This document shows, in pieces, positions 1-9,458 of a stretch of DNA of 64,000 nt; position 1 is the stretch's first letter, and each line of letters opens with the position of its first letter. Source of the DNA: Pseudomonas sp. Bout1 (lineage in GTDB: Bacteria > Pseudomonadota > Gammaproteobacteria > Pseudomonadales > Pseudomonadaceae); NCBI RefSeq assembly GCF_034314165.1, contig NZ_JAVIWK010000001.1:372001-436000 (forward strand). The letters are read 5' to 3'. The notes below the pieces were generated by a model. It did not search any database. It was not told the origin of the DNA and was given only the letters and a program-made list of their open reading frames with translations. A program made the translations under genes and the position numbers.

Positions 1-500
1 TCGCCAGTCACAAGCAAGACATCATCGACCTGGCGACCCAGATCGGCACGGCGGATTTCGCCAAGCACATGCCGGAATATTGCGGGGTCATCTCGGTGAA
101 CCCCAAGACCCACGCCAAGCGCAACCGCGTGGAGTACGAAGAACAACAGTTCGACATGGCGGTGCTCGAGCGTGCGCTTGAGAACGCCAAACTGGTGCCG
201 ATCGATCGGGTTATCGACGAGTTGGGCCAGGATTTGCAGATCGAAGAAGTCAGCGAGGCTCTGGCCGGTCAGATCATCATCGACATCCGTCACCCGGATG
301 CCGCTGAAGACGAGCCGCTGGAAATCGCTGGCATCGACGTACAAACGTTGCCGTTCTATGCATTGAATGCGCGTTTCAAGGAACTGGATGACAGCCGTCA
401 GTACCTGTTGTATTGCGACAAAGGCGTGATGAGTCGCCTGCATGCCCACCATTTGCTCAGTGAGGGGCATGCCAATGTGCGCGTTTATCGACCGAGCTAA
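1..500 (+). CDS. thiI: tRNA sulfurtransferase ThiI, C-terminal part
   Basis: The open frame enters from the left edge (first full codon at base 3) and ends at TAA 498-500, so only about 165 C-terminal codons are present. ThiI transfers sulfur to U8 of tRNA (4-thiouridine) and to ThiS in thiamine synthesis. The visible part begins in the end of the adenylating PP-loop domain ([10 protein letters not shown], then PEYCGVIS, whose Cys matches Cys344 of the E. coli enzyme). It continues into the C-terminal rhodanese domain, with the persulfide Cys in [12 protein letters not shown]. The rhodanese extension is the gammaproteobacterial form of the protein. The gene reads toward typA but is separated from it by 139 bp, so it is probably a separate unit. 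The identification is firm; the missing N-terminal THUMP region cannot be judged. Confidence 0.95.
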   Translation, partial: ASHKQDIIDLATQIGTADFAKHMPEYCGVISVNPKTHAKRNRVEYEEQQFDMAVLERALENAKLVPIDRVIDELGQDLQIEEVSEALAGQIIIDIRHPDAAEDEPLEIAGIDVQTLPFYALNARFKELDDSRQYLLYCDKGVMSRLHAHHLLSEGHANVRVYRPS

Positions 501-639
501 GAGCCCGGGGCTGTTTGCCTGTGGCCTGCGTCACCGGCCCCCCGACTCTGCCGTCAAGCTGTAACGGCAAGGCCTGACTCTACTGTTAATCGCTGCCACG
601 ACCTGTCAGCACACCGAATCCTCTGATCGAGATACACAA

Positions 640-2460
640 GTGATCGAAAATCTACGCAACATCGCCATCATTGCTCACGTTGACCATGGTAAGACCACCC
701 TGGTAGACAAACTCTTGCGTCAATCCGGCACCCTGGAGCGCAACGAGCTCAACGACGAGCGCGTGATGGACTCCAACGACCAGGAGAAAGAGCGCGGTAT
801 TACCATTCTGGCGAAAAACACCGCCATCAACTGGAACGGCTACCACATCAACATCGTGGACACCCCGGGCCACGCCGACTTCGGCGGCGAAGTTGAACGC
901 GTAATGTCGATGGTTGACTCCGTTCTGCTGCTGGTTGACGCTCAAGACGGCCCTATGCCGCAAACCCGTTTCGTGACCAAGAAGGCTTTCGAAGCCGGCC
1001 TGCGTCCAATCGTGGTAATCAACAAGGTTGACCGTCCAGGCGCGCGTCCGGACTGGGTTCTGGACCAGATCTTCGACCTGTTCGACAACCTCGGTGCCAC
1101 CGAAGAACAGCTGGACTTCAAAGTCGTCTACGCCTCGGCCCTGAACGGCATTGCCGGTCTGGAACACACCGACATGGCTGAAGACATGACCCCGCTGTAC
1201 CAGTCGATCGTCGACAACGTACCTGCGCCGAAAGTCGACCGCGATGGTCCGTTCCAGATGCAAATCTCCGCACTGGACTACAACAGCTTCCTGGGCATCA
1301 TCGGCGTTGGCCGTATTGCTCGTGGTCGCGTCAAGCCGAACACTCCGGTTGTGGCGATCGATGCTGATGGCAAGCGCCGTAACGGCCGTATCCTGAAGCT
1401 GATGGGTCACCACGGTCTGCACCGTGTAGACGTTGAAGAAGCAGCTGCCGGCGACATCGTCTGCATCAGCGGCTTCGACCAGCTGTTCATCTCCGACACC
1501 CTGTGCGACCCACAGAACGTTGAAGCGATGAAGCCGCTGACCGTTGACGAACCAACCGTTTCGATGACCTTCCAGGTTAACGACTCGCCGTTCTGCGGCC
1601 GTGAAGGCAAGTTCGTCACCAGCCGTAACATCAAAGAGCGTCTGGACAAAGAACTGCTCTACAACGTTGCCCTGCGCGTTGAAGAAGGCGACACCGCCGA
1701 CAAGTTCAAAGTCTCCGGCCGTGGTGAGCTGCACCTCTCGGTACTGATCGAAACCATGCGTCGCGAAGGCTTCGAAATGGGTGTTGGTCGTCCGGAAGTG
1801 ATCATCCGCATGGTTGACGGCGTCAAGCACGAACCGTACGAAAACGTGACCATCGACCTGCCGGAAGAATCCCAGGGTTCGATCATGGAACAGATCGGTA
1901 TCCGTAAAGGCGACCTGACCAACATGGTTCCGGATGGCAAGGGCCGTGTGCGCCTTGAGTACAACATCCCGGCGCGTGGCTTGATCGGTTTCCGTAACGA
2001 GTTCCTGACCCTGACCTCCGGTGCAGGCATCCTGACCTCGATCTTCGACCGTTACGACGTGATGAAGTCCGGCGACATGTCCGGCCGTCAGAACGGCGTG
2101 CTGGTTTCGGTGGCTACCGGTAAGGCGCTGACTTACTCGCTGGAAACCCTGCAGGCTCGCGGCAAACTGTTCCTGGGTCACGGTGAAGACGTGTACGAAG
2201 GTCAAATCGTCGGCATCAACAGCCGCGACAACGACCTGGGCGTTAACCCAACCAAGGGCAAGAAGCTCGACAACATGCGTGCCTCGGGTAAAGACGAAAC
2301 CATCGCTTTGGTTCCGCCTATCCGCTTCACCCTGGAACAGGCTCTGGAATTCGTTCAAGAAGACGAATTGTGCGAAGTCACTCCTAAGTCCATCCGTCTT
2401 CGCAAGAAGATCCTGGGCGAAAGCGAGCGTACCCGCGCTGCGAAAAAATCCGGTAACTAA
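640..2460 (+). CDS. typA: ribosome-associated GTPase TypA/BipA
   Basis: This 606-residue translational GTPase binds the ribosome and helps 50S assembly and stress adaptation. The N-terminal G domain carries AHVDHGKTT (about residues 12-20), DTPGHADF and NKVD. It is followed by EF-G-like beta-barrel and domain V segments and the BipA-specific C-terminal domain, and it ends in a basic tail. The length matches the family. The start is a GTG at 640, giving the usual N-terminus [11 protein letters not shown]; no nearer ATG gives this sequence. The gene is monocistronic: a strong terminator follows 24 bp after the stop, and the next gene is convergent. Codon use is strongly biased, as expected for a highly expressed gene, and this produces a long meaningless antisense frame. 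Confidence 0.97.
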   Translation: MIENLRNIAIIAHVDHGKTTLVDKLLRQSGTLERNELNDERVMDSNDQEKERGITILAKNTAINWNGYHINIVDTPGHADFGGEVERVMSMVDSVLLLVDAQDGPMPQTRFVTKKAFEAGLRPIVVINKVDRPGARPDWVLDQIFDLFDNLGATEEQLDFKVVYASALNGIAGLEHTDMAEDMTPLYQSIVDNVPAPKVDRDGPFQMQISALDYNSFLGIIGVGRIARGRVKPNTPVVAIDADGKRRNGRILKLMGHHGLHRVDVEEAAAGDIVCISGFDQLFISDTLCDPQNVEAMKPLTVDEPTVSMTFQVNDSPFCGREGKFVTSRNIKERLDKELLYNVALRVEEGDTADKFKVSGRGELHLSVLIETMRREGFEMGVGRPEVIIRMVDGVKHEPYENVTIDLPEESQGSIMEQIGIRKGDLTNMVPDGKGRVRLEYNIPARGLIGFRNEFLTLTSGAGILTSIFDRYDVMKSGDMSGRQNGVLVSVATGKALTYSLETLQARGKLFLGHGEDVYEGQIVGINSRDNDLGVNPTKGKKLDNMRASGKDETIALVPPIRFTLEQALEFVQEDELCEVTPKSIRLRKKILGESERTRAAKKSGN

Positions 2461-2477
2461 GTCTCTTAGTTAGCGGC

Positions 2478-2515
2478 AAAAAAACGCCCCCGACCGCAAG
2501 GTCGGGGGCGTTTTT
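2478..2515 (+). terminator. bidirectional rho-independent terminator after typA
   Basis: A perfect 11-bp GC-rich stem (2485-2495 with 2500-2510) closes a GCAA loop. It is followed by a run of T (2511-2515) and preceded by seven A residues (2478-2484), so it should work in both directions. It lies between the convergent genes typA and the YkgJ-family gene. Confidence 0.93.
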
Positions 2516-2551
2516 GTTTGTCTGGGGTTTGTGTGGTGATTGTCCCGGCCC

Positions 2552-2620
2552 CATCGCAGGCAAGCCAGCTCCCACATTTGGAACGCATTTCAAATGTGGG
2601 AGCTGGCTTGCCTGCGATAG
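2552..2620. repeat. REP doublet, outward-facing type
   Basis: Two inverted copies of the P. fluorescens-type REP (GTGGGAGCTGGCTTGCCTGC plus CGATAG) are joined by an ATTTG...CAAAT spacer. The GTGGGAG ends face the centre and the GCGAT ends face outward. It lies between convergent genes, directly after the typA terminator. Confidence 0.85.
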
Positions 2621-2643
2621 CTATCTGCAAGGCAACAAAAAAA

Positions 2644-3078
2644 TTAGAATTTGTCGAGCGTCCGATGATTAGTCTCACGCACCACTTCCTTCGGCTTATA
2701 GGCGCAATACCCCGGCCGCGGTCCGATTTTTGGGTGATTGCGGCAAGTATCCGGGCGCTTGTCATAAATAGTGCAGAAACGGCTCTTACGATCCAGGTAC
2801 AGGCAGTCGTTGTTGCTCATGCGCTGCAGGGTAAAGATCTCGGATTTGGCGTTGAAGCGCTCCACGATGCCTTCTTTCTGCAAGCGCTTGGCGATGTTCT
2901 TCGGCGGGTCGCCACGCTCGAACTCATCGACGATGCCGATGCGGATCAGGTCCTTGATCTTCACCTCAACCGGCAGGGTGCAGCAGCTCGACACGCAGCC
3001 GCCACACATATGGCTTGAGTATTTCTGCCAAGTCTCGAGACGGTCGAGTTCCGCGGCGGCGATCAGTTGAGGCTTCAT
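2644..3078 (-). CDS. YkgJ-family cysteine-cluster protein
   Basis: This 144-residue protein matches the UPF0153/YkgJ Zn/Fe-chelating domain family. Cysteines are arranged as CGGCVSSCC (about residues 25-33), then NDCLYL, FCTIYDKRPDTC and a late GYCAYK, the usual signature of a bound metal or Fe-S site. The function of the family is not established. An upstream in-frame ATG at 3183 would add 35 residues of unrelated composition. I prefer the internal ATG at 3078 (MKPQLIAAAEL), which starts the conserved part. The gene is single, convergent with typA and divergent from glgP with a 235-bp gap. Family assignment is good; role unknown. Confidence 0.85.
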   Translation of the reverse strand: MKPQLIAAAELDRLETWQKYSSHMCGGCVSSCCTLPVEVKIKDLIRIGIVDEFERGDPPKNIAKRLQKEGIVERFNAKSEIFTLQRMSNNDCLYLDRKSRFCTIYDKRPDTCRNHPKIGPRPGYCAYKPKEVVRETNHRTLDKF

Positions 3079-3313
3079 CAGGTTTCCAAGAGGGGTGTTA
3101 TCCGGCGCGGGATCATACCGGAGTTGGTGTTTTTTTGAACAATATCTTGCGGGTTTCAGCTCGAAGGCTACCCCGGGCCACAAACGGGCACGGCCCCTGC
3201 ATCTATTTCACGTAAAGGTGAATGAGTTAAAAAACTGCCGAACCAGAGCGTCTACCGTCTGTCAGACCGTCTAGGCTCTAGCAACTCCTTCTATCTCGCC
3301 CGAGGTCGCATCG

Positions 3314-5764
3314 ATGTCTCAGGAACCGCTTGTACGAGAAGCAGAGGTAGCCGCATTTCGCGATGCCGTCTTGACCAAACTTACCTACGCGGTGGGCAAG
3401 GACCCCGACCACGCCTTCGACCACGACTGGTTCGAGGCCATCGCACTGGCCGCCCGCGACCATATGGTCGACCACTGGATGGACCACACCCGGCACATCT
3501 ACCGCAAGGGACAGAAGCGGGTCTATTACCTCTCGCTGGAATTCCTGATCGGCCGGCTGCTCTACGACAGCCTGAGCAACCTCGGCCTGTTGGACGTGGC
3601 CCGTGAGGCCATGAGCGAGCTGGGTGTGGACATGGAGCGCATTCGCCTGCTGGAGCCCGACGCGGCCCTGGGCAACGGTGGCCTTGGGCGCCTGGCAGCG
3701 TGCTTCATGGAAAGCATGTCGACCCTGGGCATTGCCGGCCACGGCTATGGCATTCGTTATGAACACGGCCTGTTCCGCCAGGCGATTGTCGATGGCTGGC
3801 AGCAGGAGCAAACCGAACGCTGGCTGGATTTCGGCAACCCGTGGGAGTTCGAGCGGGCTGAAGTGATCTACCCGATCGGTTTTGGCGGCAGCGTGGAAAC
3901 CCTGCCGGACGCTTCCGGCAAATTGATTCAAGTCTGGACACCTATCGAAACCGTGCGTGCCGTGGCCTACGACACCCCGGTAGTCGGCTGGCGTGGCGCC
4001 AGCGTCAACACCTTGCGCCTGTGGCGTGCCCGGGCCGTGGAAGACCTGCACCTGGAACGCTTCAACGCCGGTGACCACCTGGGCGCCGTTGCCGAAGTGG
4101 CCCGCGCCGAAAGCATTTCGCGAGTGCTTTACCCGGCCGACAGCACCGAAGCAGGGCAGGAACTGCGCCTGCGCCAGGAATACTTCTTCGTTTCCGCCTC
4201 GCTGCAGGACTTGCTGCGTCGCCACAAGAACATGCACGGCTCGGTACTGAGCCTGGGCGAACATGCGGCCATCCAGCTCAACGACACGCACCCCTCAATC
4301 GCGGTGGCCGAGTTGATGCGCCAGTTGGTCGACCTGCATGACATCCCGTGGGAAGCCGCCTGGGACGTGACTGTCGAAACCCTGTCGTACACCAACCACA
4401 CCTTGCTCCCGGAGGCGTTGGAAACATGGCCGGTCGGCTTGATGGAACGCATGCTGCCGCGCCACATGCAGATCATCTACCTGATCAACGCCCAGCATAT
4501 CGACTCGCTGCGGGCCAAGGGCATCCACGACTTCGACGTGCTACGCGCCGTGTCGCTAATCGAGGAAGACAACGGCCGCCGCGTACGCATGGGTAACCTG
4601 GCGTTCCTGGGGTCCCACAGCGTCAACGGCGTGTCGGGCCTGCACACTCAGTTGATGCGCAGCACGGTGTTTTCCGAACTGCACAAGCTCTACCCGGACC
4701 GCATCAATAACAAAACCAACGGCATCACCTTCCGCCGCTGGCTGTACCAGGCCAACCCCAAGCTCACCGCGATGCTGGTGGAAGCGCTGGGCCCGGACAT
4801 TCTCGACAACACCGAAACCCGCCTGGTGGAGCTGGAACCCTTTGCCGAGAAGCAAGCGTTCCGCAAAGCCTTCGCCGAACAGCGTTTGCACAGCAAGCGG
4901 GCGCTGGCCGATATCATTCACGAGCGCTTGGGGATTTCGGTCAACCCGGCGGCGATGTTCGATGTGCAGGTCAAGCGGATCCACGAGTACAAGCGCCAAC
5001 TGTTGAACCTGCTGCACACCGTCGCGCTGTACCAGGCGATCCGTGCCGAGCCGGGAACCGACTGGGTACCTCGGGTGAAGATCTTCGCCGGCAAGGCGGC
5101 TGCCAGCTATCACCAGGCCAAGCTGATCATCAAACTGACCAACGACATCGCCCGTACCGTCAACAACGACCCCACTGTGCGTGGTTTACTCAAGGTAGTG
5201 TTCCTGCCCAACTACAACGTCAGCCTGGCGGAAAGCATCATTCCGGCGGCCGATCTGTCGGAGCAGATTTCCACTGCCGGCTTTGAGGCTTCGGGCACCA
5301 GCAACATGAAGTTCGGCCTCAATGGTGCGCTGACCATCGGCACCATGGACGGCGCCAACGTCGAGATGCACGAGCGGGTGGGCGCTGATCACATGTTCAT
5401 CTTCGGTCTCAGCGCCCAGCAGGTCGAAGCGCGCAAACACGCGGGTGAGTTCAATGCCGGGCCGGACATCGCGGCGTCCCATCGCTTGAACGATGTGCTG
5501 CAAGCGATTCGCGGCGGGGTGTTCTCGCCGGATGATCCGGGCCGCTATGCCGGCCTGGTGGACTCGTTGATCGACTACGATCGCTTCCTGGTCTGTGCCG
5601 ACTTCGATTCCTACTGGGATGCCCAGGCGCGGGTCGAGGCTCACTGGCACGACTCCAAGGAGTGGTGGCGCTCGGCGGTGCTCAATACCGCGCGCATGGG
5701 TTGGTTCTCGTCGGACCGGACCATCCGGGAGTACGCGACAGAGATCTGGAAAGCGTTGGATTAG
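3314..5764 (+). CDS. glgP: glycogen/maltodextrin phosphorylase
   Basis: This 816-residue GT35 enzyme releases glucose-1-phosphate from alpha-1,4-glucan with a pyridoxal-phosphate cofactor. Family landmarks are in order: LSLEFLIGRLL near residue 75, GNGGLGRLAACF near 120, YGIRYEHGLF near 150, VNGVSGLHT, KTNGITFRRWL and KRIHEYKRQ. The PLP-lysine motif GTSNMKF has its Lys at about residue 666. The length fits GlgP/MalP. It stands alone here, with no other glg genes next to it, and is followed by a REP doublet. Whether it prefers glycogen or maltodextrin cannot be read from the sequence. Confidence 0.96.
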   Translation: MSQEPLVREAEVAAFRDAVLTKLTYAVGKDPDHAFDHDWFEAIALAARDHMVDHWMDHTRHIYRKGQKRVYYLSLEFLIGRLLYDSLSNLGLLDVAREAMSELGVDMERIRLLEPDAALGNGGLGRLAACFMESMSTLGIAGHGYGIRYEHGLFRQAIVDGWQQEQTERWLDFGNPWEFERAEVIYPIGFGGSVETLPDASGKLIQVWTPIETVRAVAYDTPVVGWRGASVNTLRLWRARAVEDLHLERFNAGDHLGAVAEVARAESISRVLYPADSTEAGQELRLRQEYFFVSASLQDLLRRHKNMHGSVLSLGEHAAIQLNDTHPSIAVAELMRQLVDLHDIPWEAAWDVTVETLSYTNHTLLPEALETWPVGLMERMLPRHMQIIYLINAQHIDSLRAKGIHDFDVLRAVSLIEEDNGRRVRMGNLAFLGSHSVNGVSGLHTQLMRSTVFSELHKLYPDRINNKTNGITFRRWLYQANPKLTAMLVEALGPDILDNTETRLVELEPFAEKQAFRKAFAEQRLHSKRALADIIHERLGISVNPAAMFDVQVKRIHEYKRQLLNLLHTVALYQAIRAEPGTDWVPRVKIFAGKAAASYHQAKLIIKLTNDIARTVNNDPTVRGLLKVVFLPNYNVSLAESIIPAADLSEQISTAGFEASGTSNMKFGLNGALTIGTMDGANVEMHERVGADHMFIFGLSAQQVEARKHAGEFNAGPDIAASHRLNDVLQAIRGGVFSPDDPGRYAGLVDSLIDYDRFLVCADFDSYWDAQARVEAHWHDSKEWWRSAVLNTARMGWFSSDRTIREYATEIWKALD

Positions 5765-5786
5765 ACACCGCAGATCCCGCTGCTTT

Positions 5787-5874
5787 GTGTGGGAGCTGGG
5801 CTTGCCTGCGATAGCATCACCCCGGTGTTACTGACAAACCGCGGAGATTGCATCGCGGGCAAGCCCACATTTGG
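5787..5874. repeat. REP doublet after glgP, right arm truncated
   Basis: The left copy reads GTGGGAGCTGGGCTTGCCTG. The right inverted copy lacks about 7 bp of the GGCTCCC segment and joins AAGCCC directly to ACATTTG. The spacer contains GGTGTTACTGACAAACC, an element shared with other inward-facing doublets of the window. Confidence 0.8.
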
Positions 5875-5933
5875 GTTGTGTCGATATACTAAGCCTCGGT
5901 TTGCCCGCGTCGGGTTGCTTAGGGATATCGACC

Positions 5934-8900
5934 ATGCAATGGATTTTCATGCTGATTGGCCTGGTGCTCGGCTGGACACTCGATGAGTCGTTCAGTGATG
6001 CGGGCATAGGTGCGCTGCTGGGTTTGGGCATTGGCCAGGCGATTCGCCTGTCGATGCTAGCCTCGCGTACGGATGAGCAGGCCCGTCAACTGGAGTCCGC
6101 CAGGGGCGCCCTGAAGCTGGTCGAGCAACGCCTGGCCTTGCTGGAAAGGCCTGCCGCTGTTGAAACCGCCGAACCCATCGTCGTCGAAGAACCGGTACCG
6201 GCGCCGCCCGAACTCGTCTGGGAATTGCCCGCCGAACTGCAAACGGCCTACGCCACGGTCGCCACCGAAACCAGCCAGCCGTTGCCGGCTGACGCCTGGA
6301 GAGTTGAGCCAAGCCTCCCCGGGCAACCTGCCGCGCCTGCGGTACCTCGCGGCCCCAACGTCATAGAACGCGCCATCAGCGGTGCTCGCAATTGGCTGTT
6401 CGGCGGCAACACTGTGCTGCGGGTCGGCGTGGTGCTGTTGTTCCTCGGCCTGGCGTTTCTGCTGCGCTATGCCACTGAAGGCATGGTGGTGCCGATCGAG
6501 CTGCGTTACGCCGGTGTTGCCGGCTGTGCACTGGCCTTGCTGGGACTGGGTTGGTGGCTGCGGCTGCGCAACAGCAATTACGGGTTGATGCTGCAAGGCA
6601 CCGGCATAGCCGTGCTGTACCTGACGGTGTTCGCTGCGATGCGCCTGCACCCGCTGCTCGATCCTGGCGCGGCCCTCGGCTTGCTGGTGGCGGTCACGGT
6701 GTTCTCGGCGATCCTGGCAATTACCCAGGACGCCCTCGGCCTGGCTTGCGCCGCCGCACTCGGAGGTTTTGCCGCACCGATCCTCACATCTACCGGCGCC
6801 GGCAACCATGTGGCGCTGTTCAGTTACTTTGCGCTGCTTAACGCCGGCATCCTCGCCATCGCCTGGTTCAAGGCCTGGCGCCTGCTCAATTTGATCGGTT
6901 TTGTCGGCACCTTCGGCATCGGCTTCGCGTGGGGCATGCGCTCCTATACGCCGGAGCTGTTGTGGAGCACCGAGCCGTTCCTGATTGTGTTTTTCCTGAT
7001 GTACCTGTGCATCGGCCTGCTGTTCGCCCGGCGCAAGTTGCTGGAGATGCGCGACGCGCCGGACGATGACAGCCGTGGCGCGTTGCTGCGCTGGTCGGCG
7101 GCCAAGGGCGACTATGTGGACGGCAGCATGCTGTTTGGTCCGCCGCTGGTGGGCTTCGGGCTGCAGTTTGCGCTGGTGCAGCACCTGGCGTTTGCCGCTG
7201 CATTCAGTGCACTGGCCCTGGGCATTATCTACATGGGCCTGGCCCGTTTGTTGAGTGGCGGGCGCGCTTTGCTGCTGGCGGAAACCTGCCTGGCACTGAG
7301 CGTGATCTTTGCCAGCCTGGCGATTCCCTTGGGCCTCGACGCGCGCTGGACTGCGGCGGCCTGGGCGGTGGAGGGCGCCGGGATCTTCTGGCTCGGCTTG
7401 CGCCAACAGCGGCCATTGGCGCGGGCGTTTGGCTTGCTGTTGCAAGTCGGCTCGGCGCTGGCGTTCCTCAGCGAATTAGGGGTTGGTGACACCAGCCTGT
7501 TGGACGGCGCGCCGTTGGGTGCATTGTTGCTGGGCGCCGCATTGCTGTTCAGTTTCTACCAGTTACGCAACGCCCCGGATGAGCACGCTGCGCAGTGGGA
7601 GCGTCGTGGCTTGCCGGTGTTGGCCAGTGTCGGCCTGGGCTTCTTATACCTGCTCGCGCCGTTGCTGTTGTTGACCCAAGGCACCGCGATCAGTTGGGCG
7701 ATTGCGGGCCTGGCCACTTTGCTGGTCGGCCTGCGCATCGGCTCGCGCACGTTCCTCTTCACCGCGTTTGCCGTACAACTGCTGGGCGGGGCGCTGTTCC
7801 TGCTGCGCTTGAAGGCGGGCGCCGACTCGGGCGCCGTGTTCAGTGCCGGTTGGAGCGGCTTGCTCACCGCCTCGCTGATTGGCCTGGCGTTGATCGGCGG
7901 CATGCTGCTGGCAGCGCGCGACACGATGGTGCGCAGCGACGTGCGGTTGTTGCGTGGCCTGTCAGTGGTGCTGTTGGCCGGGCTGGTGCTGATCAACCTC
8001 GCGGTGCTGTTCGTACTGCCGTGGCAAACCGCCAGCGGCGTGTGGGCGGCCAGTGGTTTGTTGATCATCTGGCTGAGTCTTTACCTGCAACAGCGCGTCA
8101 GTTTTGTGTTCGGGTTGCTGCTGCAAGTGATCGGTGGTGCTTCGTTCCTGATCGCGGTGCCCGACTTGCTCGGGCCGCTGACCAGCGAGGGTTTGCGTCC
8201 CCTTGGCCATAGCGGTTTCTGGACGCCGATGGTGCTTGGGCTGGCGGCGTTGGTCGGTGCGTGGCGTTTGCAACGTCGCCCCCATGCGCCGGCGTTCGAG
8301 ACGCTGAGTTTGCAGCGCTTGTCCGACGTGCTGCTGGTGTGGGGCGCGGGCTGGTGGACGTTGGCGTTGGTCAGTGAAGTACTGCGCTTTGCGCCACCGT
8401 TGCTGCAAGGCACGTGGTTGTTGGCGGTGGCGGCGATGAGTGTGGCGATCTGGGCGCTGCTGGCCCTGCGGCTGCAGTGGGCGTCGCTGGGCTTGTTGTG
8501 CACGCTGTTGATGCCGGCGGCGGGCGTGGTGCTGCTGGGCGCGTGGGGTTCGCGTTATCACCCGGCGGCGAATTTCGCCTGGTTGGCGTGGGCGGCGGTG
8601 TTTGCGGTGCACTTCGTGTCGCTGCGGCGCCTGGCTCTGGTCATCCCGGAAAAAGCCCTGGGCGCTGCGCACGTGCTCGGCTGCTGGCTGCTGATCGGCG
8701 TGCTGGCGCTGGAACTGCGCTACGGGCTGTTGCTGCTGTCTGAGGAATACAACGCATGGCGCTGGCTGGGCTGGGCAATTCTGCCGAGCCTGTACCTGGT
8801 GCTGGCCGCCGCGCCGCGCACTTGGCCATGGCCGGTGTCGGCCTACCCGCGCGAGTACCGGTTGTATGCCGCGTTGCCTTTGGCAGTGCTGATGCTCGGC

Positions 8901-9458
8901 TGGTTCTGGCTGGCGAATACCTTCAGTGACGGCACCGCCGAGCCGCTGCCGTATGTGCCGCTGCTTAATCCGCTGGATCTAGGATTGTTGTTTGCGCTGC
9001 TGGGCGTGTACCTGTGGTCCCGTAGCGCTGCACCGCAACGCGGGCCGCGTGCCGAGATGATCGCCCAGGCTGTCGCGGGTGTTTCGCTGTTCGCCTTCTT
9101 CACCGCGTTGGTGATGCGCACGGCTCACCATTGGGGCGGCGTGCCGTTTCATCTGGATGCGCTGTTGGAGTCGATGCTGGTGCAGGCCGGACTGTCGATC
9201 GTCTGGACCCTGATTGCCCTGAGCCTGATGATCGGCGGCCATCTGCGTCATCGGCGCGAGGTGTGGCTGATCGGTGCGGCGCTGATTGCGGTGGTGGTCG
9301 CCAAATTGTTCTTCGTCGAATTGAGCAACCGTGGCGGGCTGGCGCGGATCGTATCGTTTATCGGTGTGGGCGGGCTATTGCTGGTGGTGGGCTATTTCGC
9401 CCCGCTGCCGCCCAAGCGCGCCGAGCCAGTGGTTGAAACTGAAGGAGTGGCCTCTTGA
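5934..9458 (+). CDS. DUF2339 giant polytopic membrane protein
   Basis: This is a 1174-residue inner-membrane protein. A short N-terminal hydrophobic pair (residues 1-40) is followed by a coiled-coil-like stretch (about 45-72) and a Pro/Glu-rich linker to about 155. The remainder is almost wholly hydrophobic, with on the order of 25-30 membrane segments. It matches the DUF2339 family, for which I know of no established function. The ATG at 5934 follows AGGGA with good spacing. An upstream frame start at 5871 lies inside the repeat region and is unlikely. The stop overlaps the start of the next gene (TGATG), so the two are translationally coupled. No nucleotide-binding or catalytic motif is evident. 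Confidence 0.85.
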   Translation: MQWIFMLIGLVLGWTLDESFSDAGIGALLGLGIGQAIRLSMLASRTDEQARQLESARGALKLVEQRLALLERPAAVETAEPIVVEEPVPAPPELVWELPAELQTAYATVATETSQPLPADAWRVEPSLPGQPAAPAVPRGPNVIERAISGARNWLFGGNTVLRVGVVLLFLGLAFLLRYATEGMVVPIELRYAGVAGCALALLGLGWWLRLRNSNYGLMLQGTGIAVLYLTVFAAMRLHPLLDPGAALGLLVAVTVFSAILAITQDALGLACAAALGGFAAPILTSTGAGNHVALFSYFALLNAGILAIAWFKAWRLLNLIGFVGTFGIGFAWGMRSYTPELLWSTEPFLIVFFLMYLCIGLLFARRKLLEMRDAPDDDSRGALLRWSAAKGDYVDGSMLFGPPLVGFGLQFALVQHLAFAAAFSALALGIIYMGLARLLSGGRALLLAETCLALSVIFASLAIPLGLDARWTAAAWAVEGAGIFWLGLRQQRPLARAFGLLLQVGSALAFLSELGVGDTSLLDGAPLGALLLGAALLFSFYQLRNAPDEHAAQWERRGLPVLASVGLGFLYLLAPLLLLTQGTAISWAIAGLATLLVGLRIGSRTFLFTAFAVQLLGGALFLLRLKAGADSGAVFSAGWSGLLTASLIGLALIGGMLLAARDTMVRSDVRLLRGLSVVLLAGLVLINLAVLFVLPWQTASGVWAASGLLIIWLSLYLQQRVSFVFGLLLQVIGGASFLIAVPDLLGPLTSEGLRPLGHSGFWTPMVLGLAALVGAWRLQRRPHAPAFETLSLQRLSDVLLVWGAGWWTLALVSEVLRFAPPLLQGTWLLAVAAMSVAIWALLALRLQWASLGLLCTLLMPAAGVVLLGAWGSRYHPAANFAWLAWAAVFAVHFVSLRRLALVIPEKALGAAHVLGCWLLIGVLALELRYGLLLLSEEYNAWRWLGWAILPSLYLVLAAAPRTWPWPVSAYPREYRLYAALPLAVLMLGWFWLANTFSDGTAEPLPYVPLLNPLDLGLLFALLGVYLWSRSAAPQRGPRAEMIAQAVAGVSLFAFFTALVMRTAHHWGGVPFHLDALLESMLVQAGLSIVWTLIALSLMIGGHLRHRREVWLIGAALIAVVVAKLFFVELSNRGGLARIVSFIGVGGLLLVVGYFAPLPPKRAEPVVETEGVAS

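Noticed and set aside
549..569. TGCCGT/ACGGCA inverted repeat between thiI and typA as a terminator
   Set aside because: The stem is only 6 bp with a 9-base loop and no T run follows.
652..2358. 568-codon open frame antisense to typA
   Set aside because: It mirrors typA over almost its whole length and arises from strong codon bias. It has no recognisable domain and no ribosome site.
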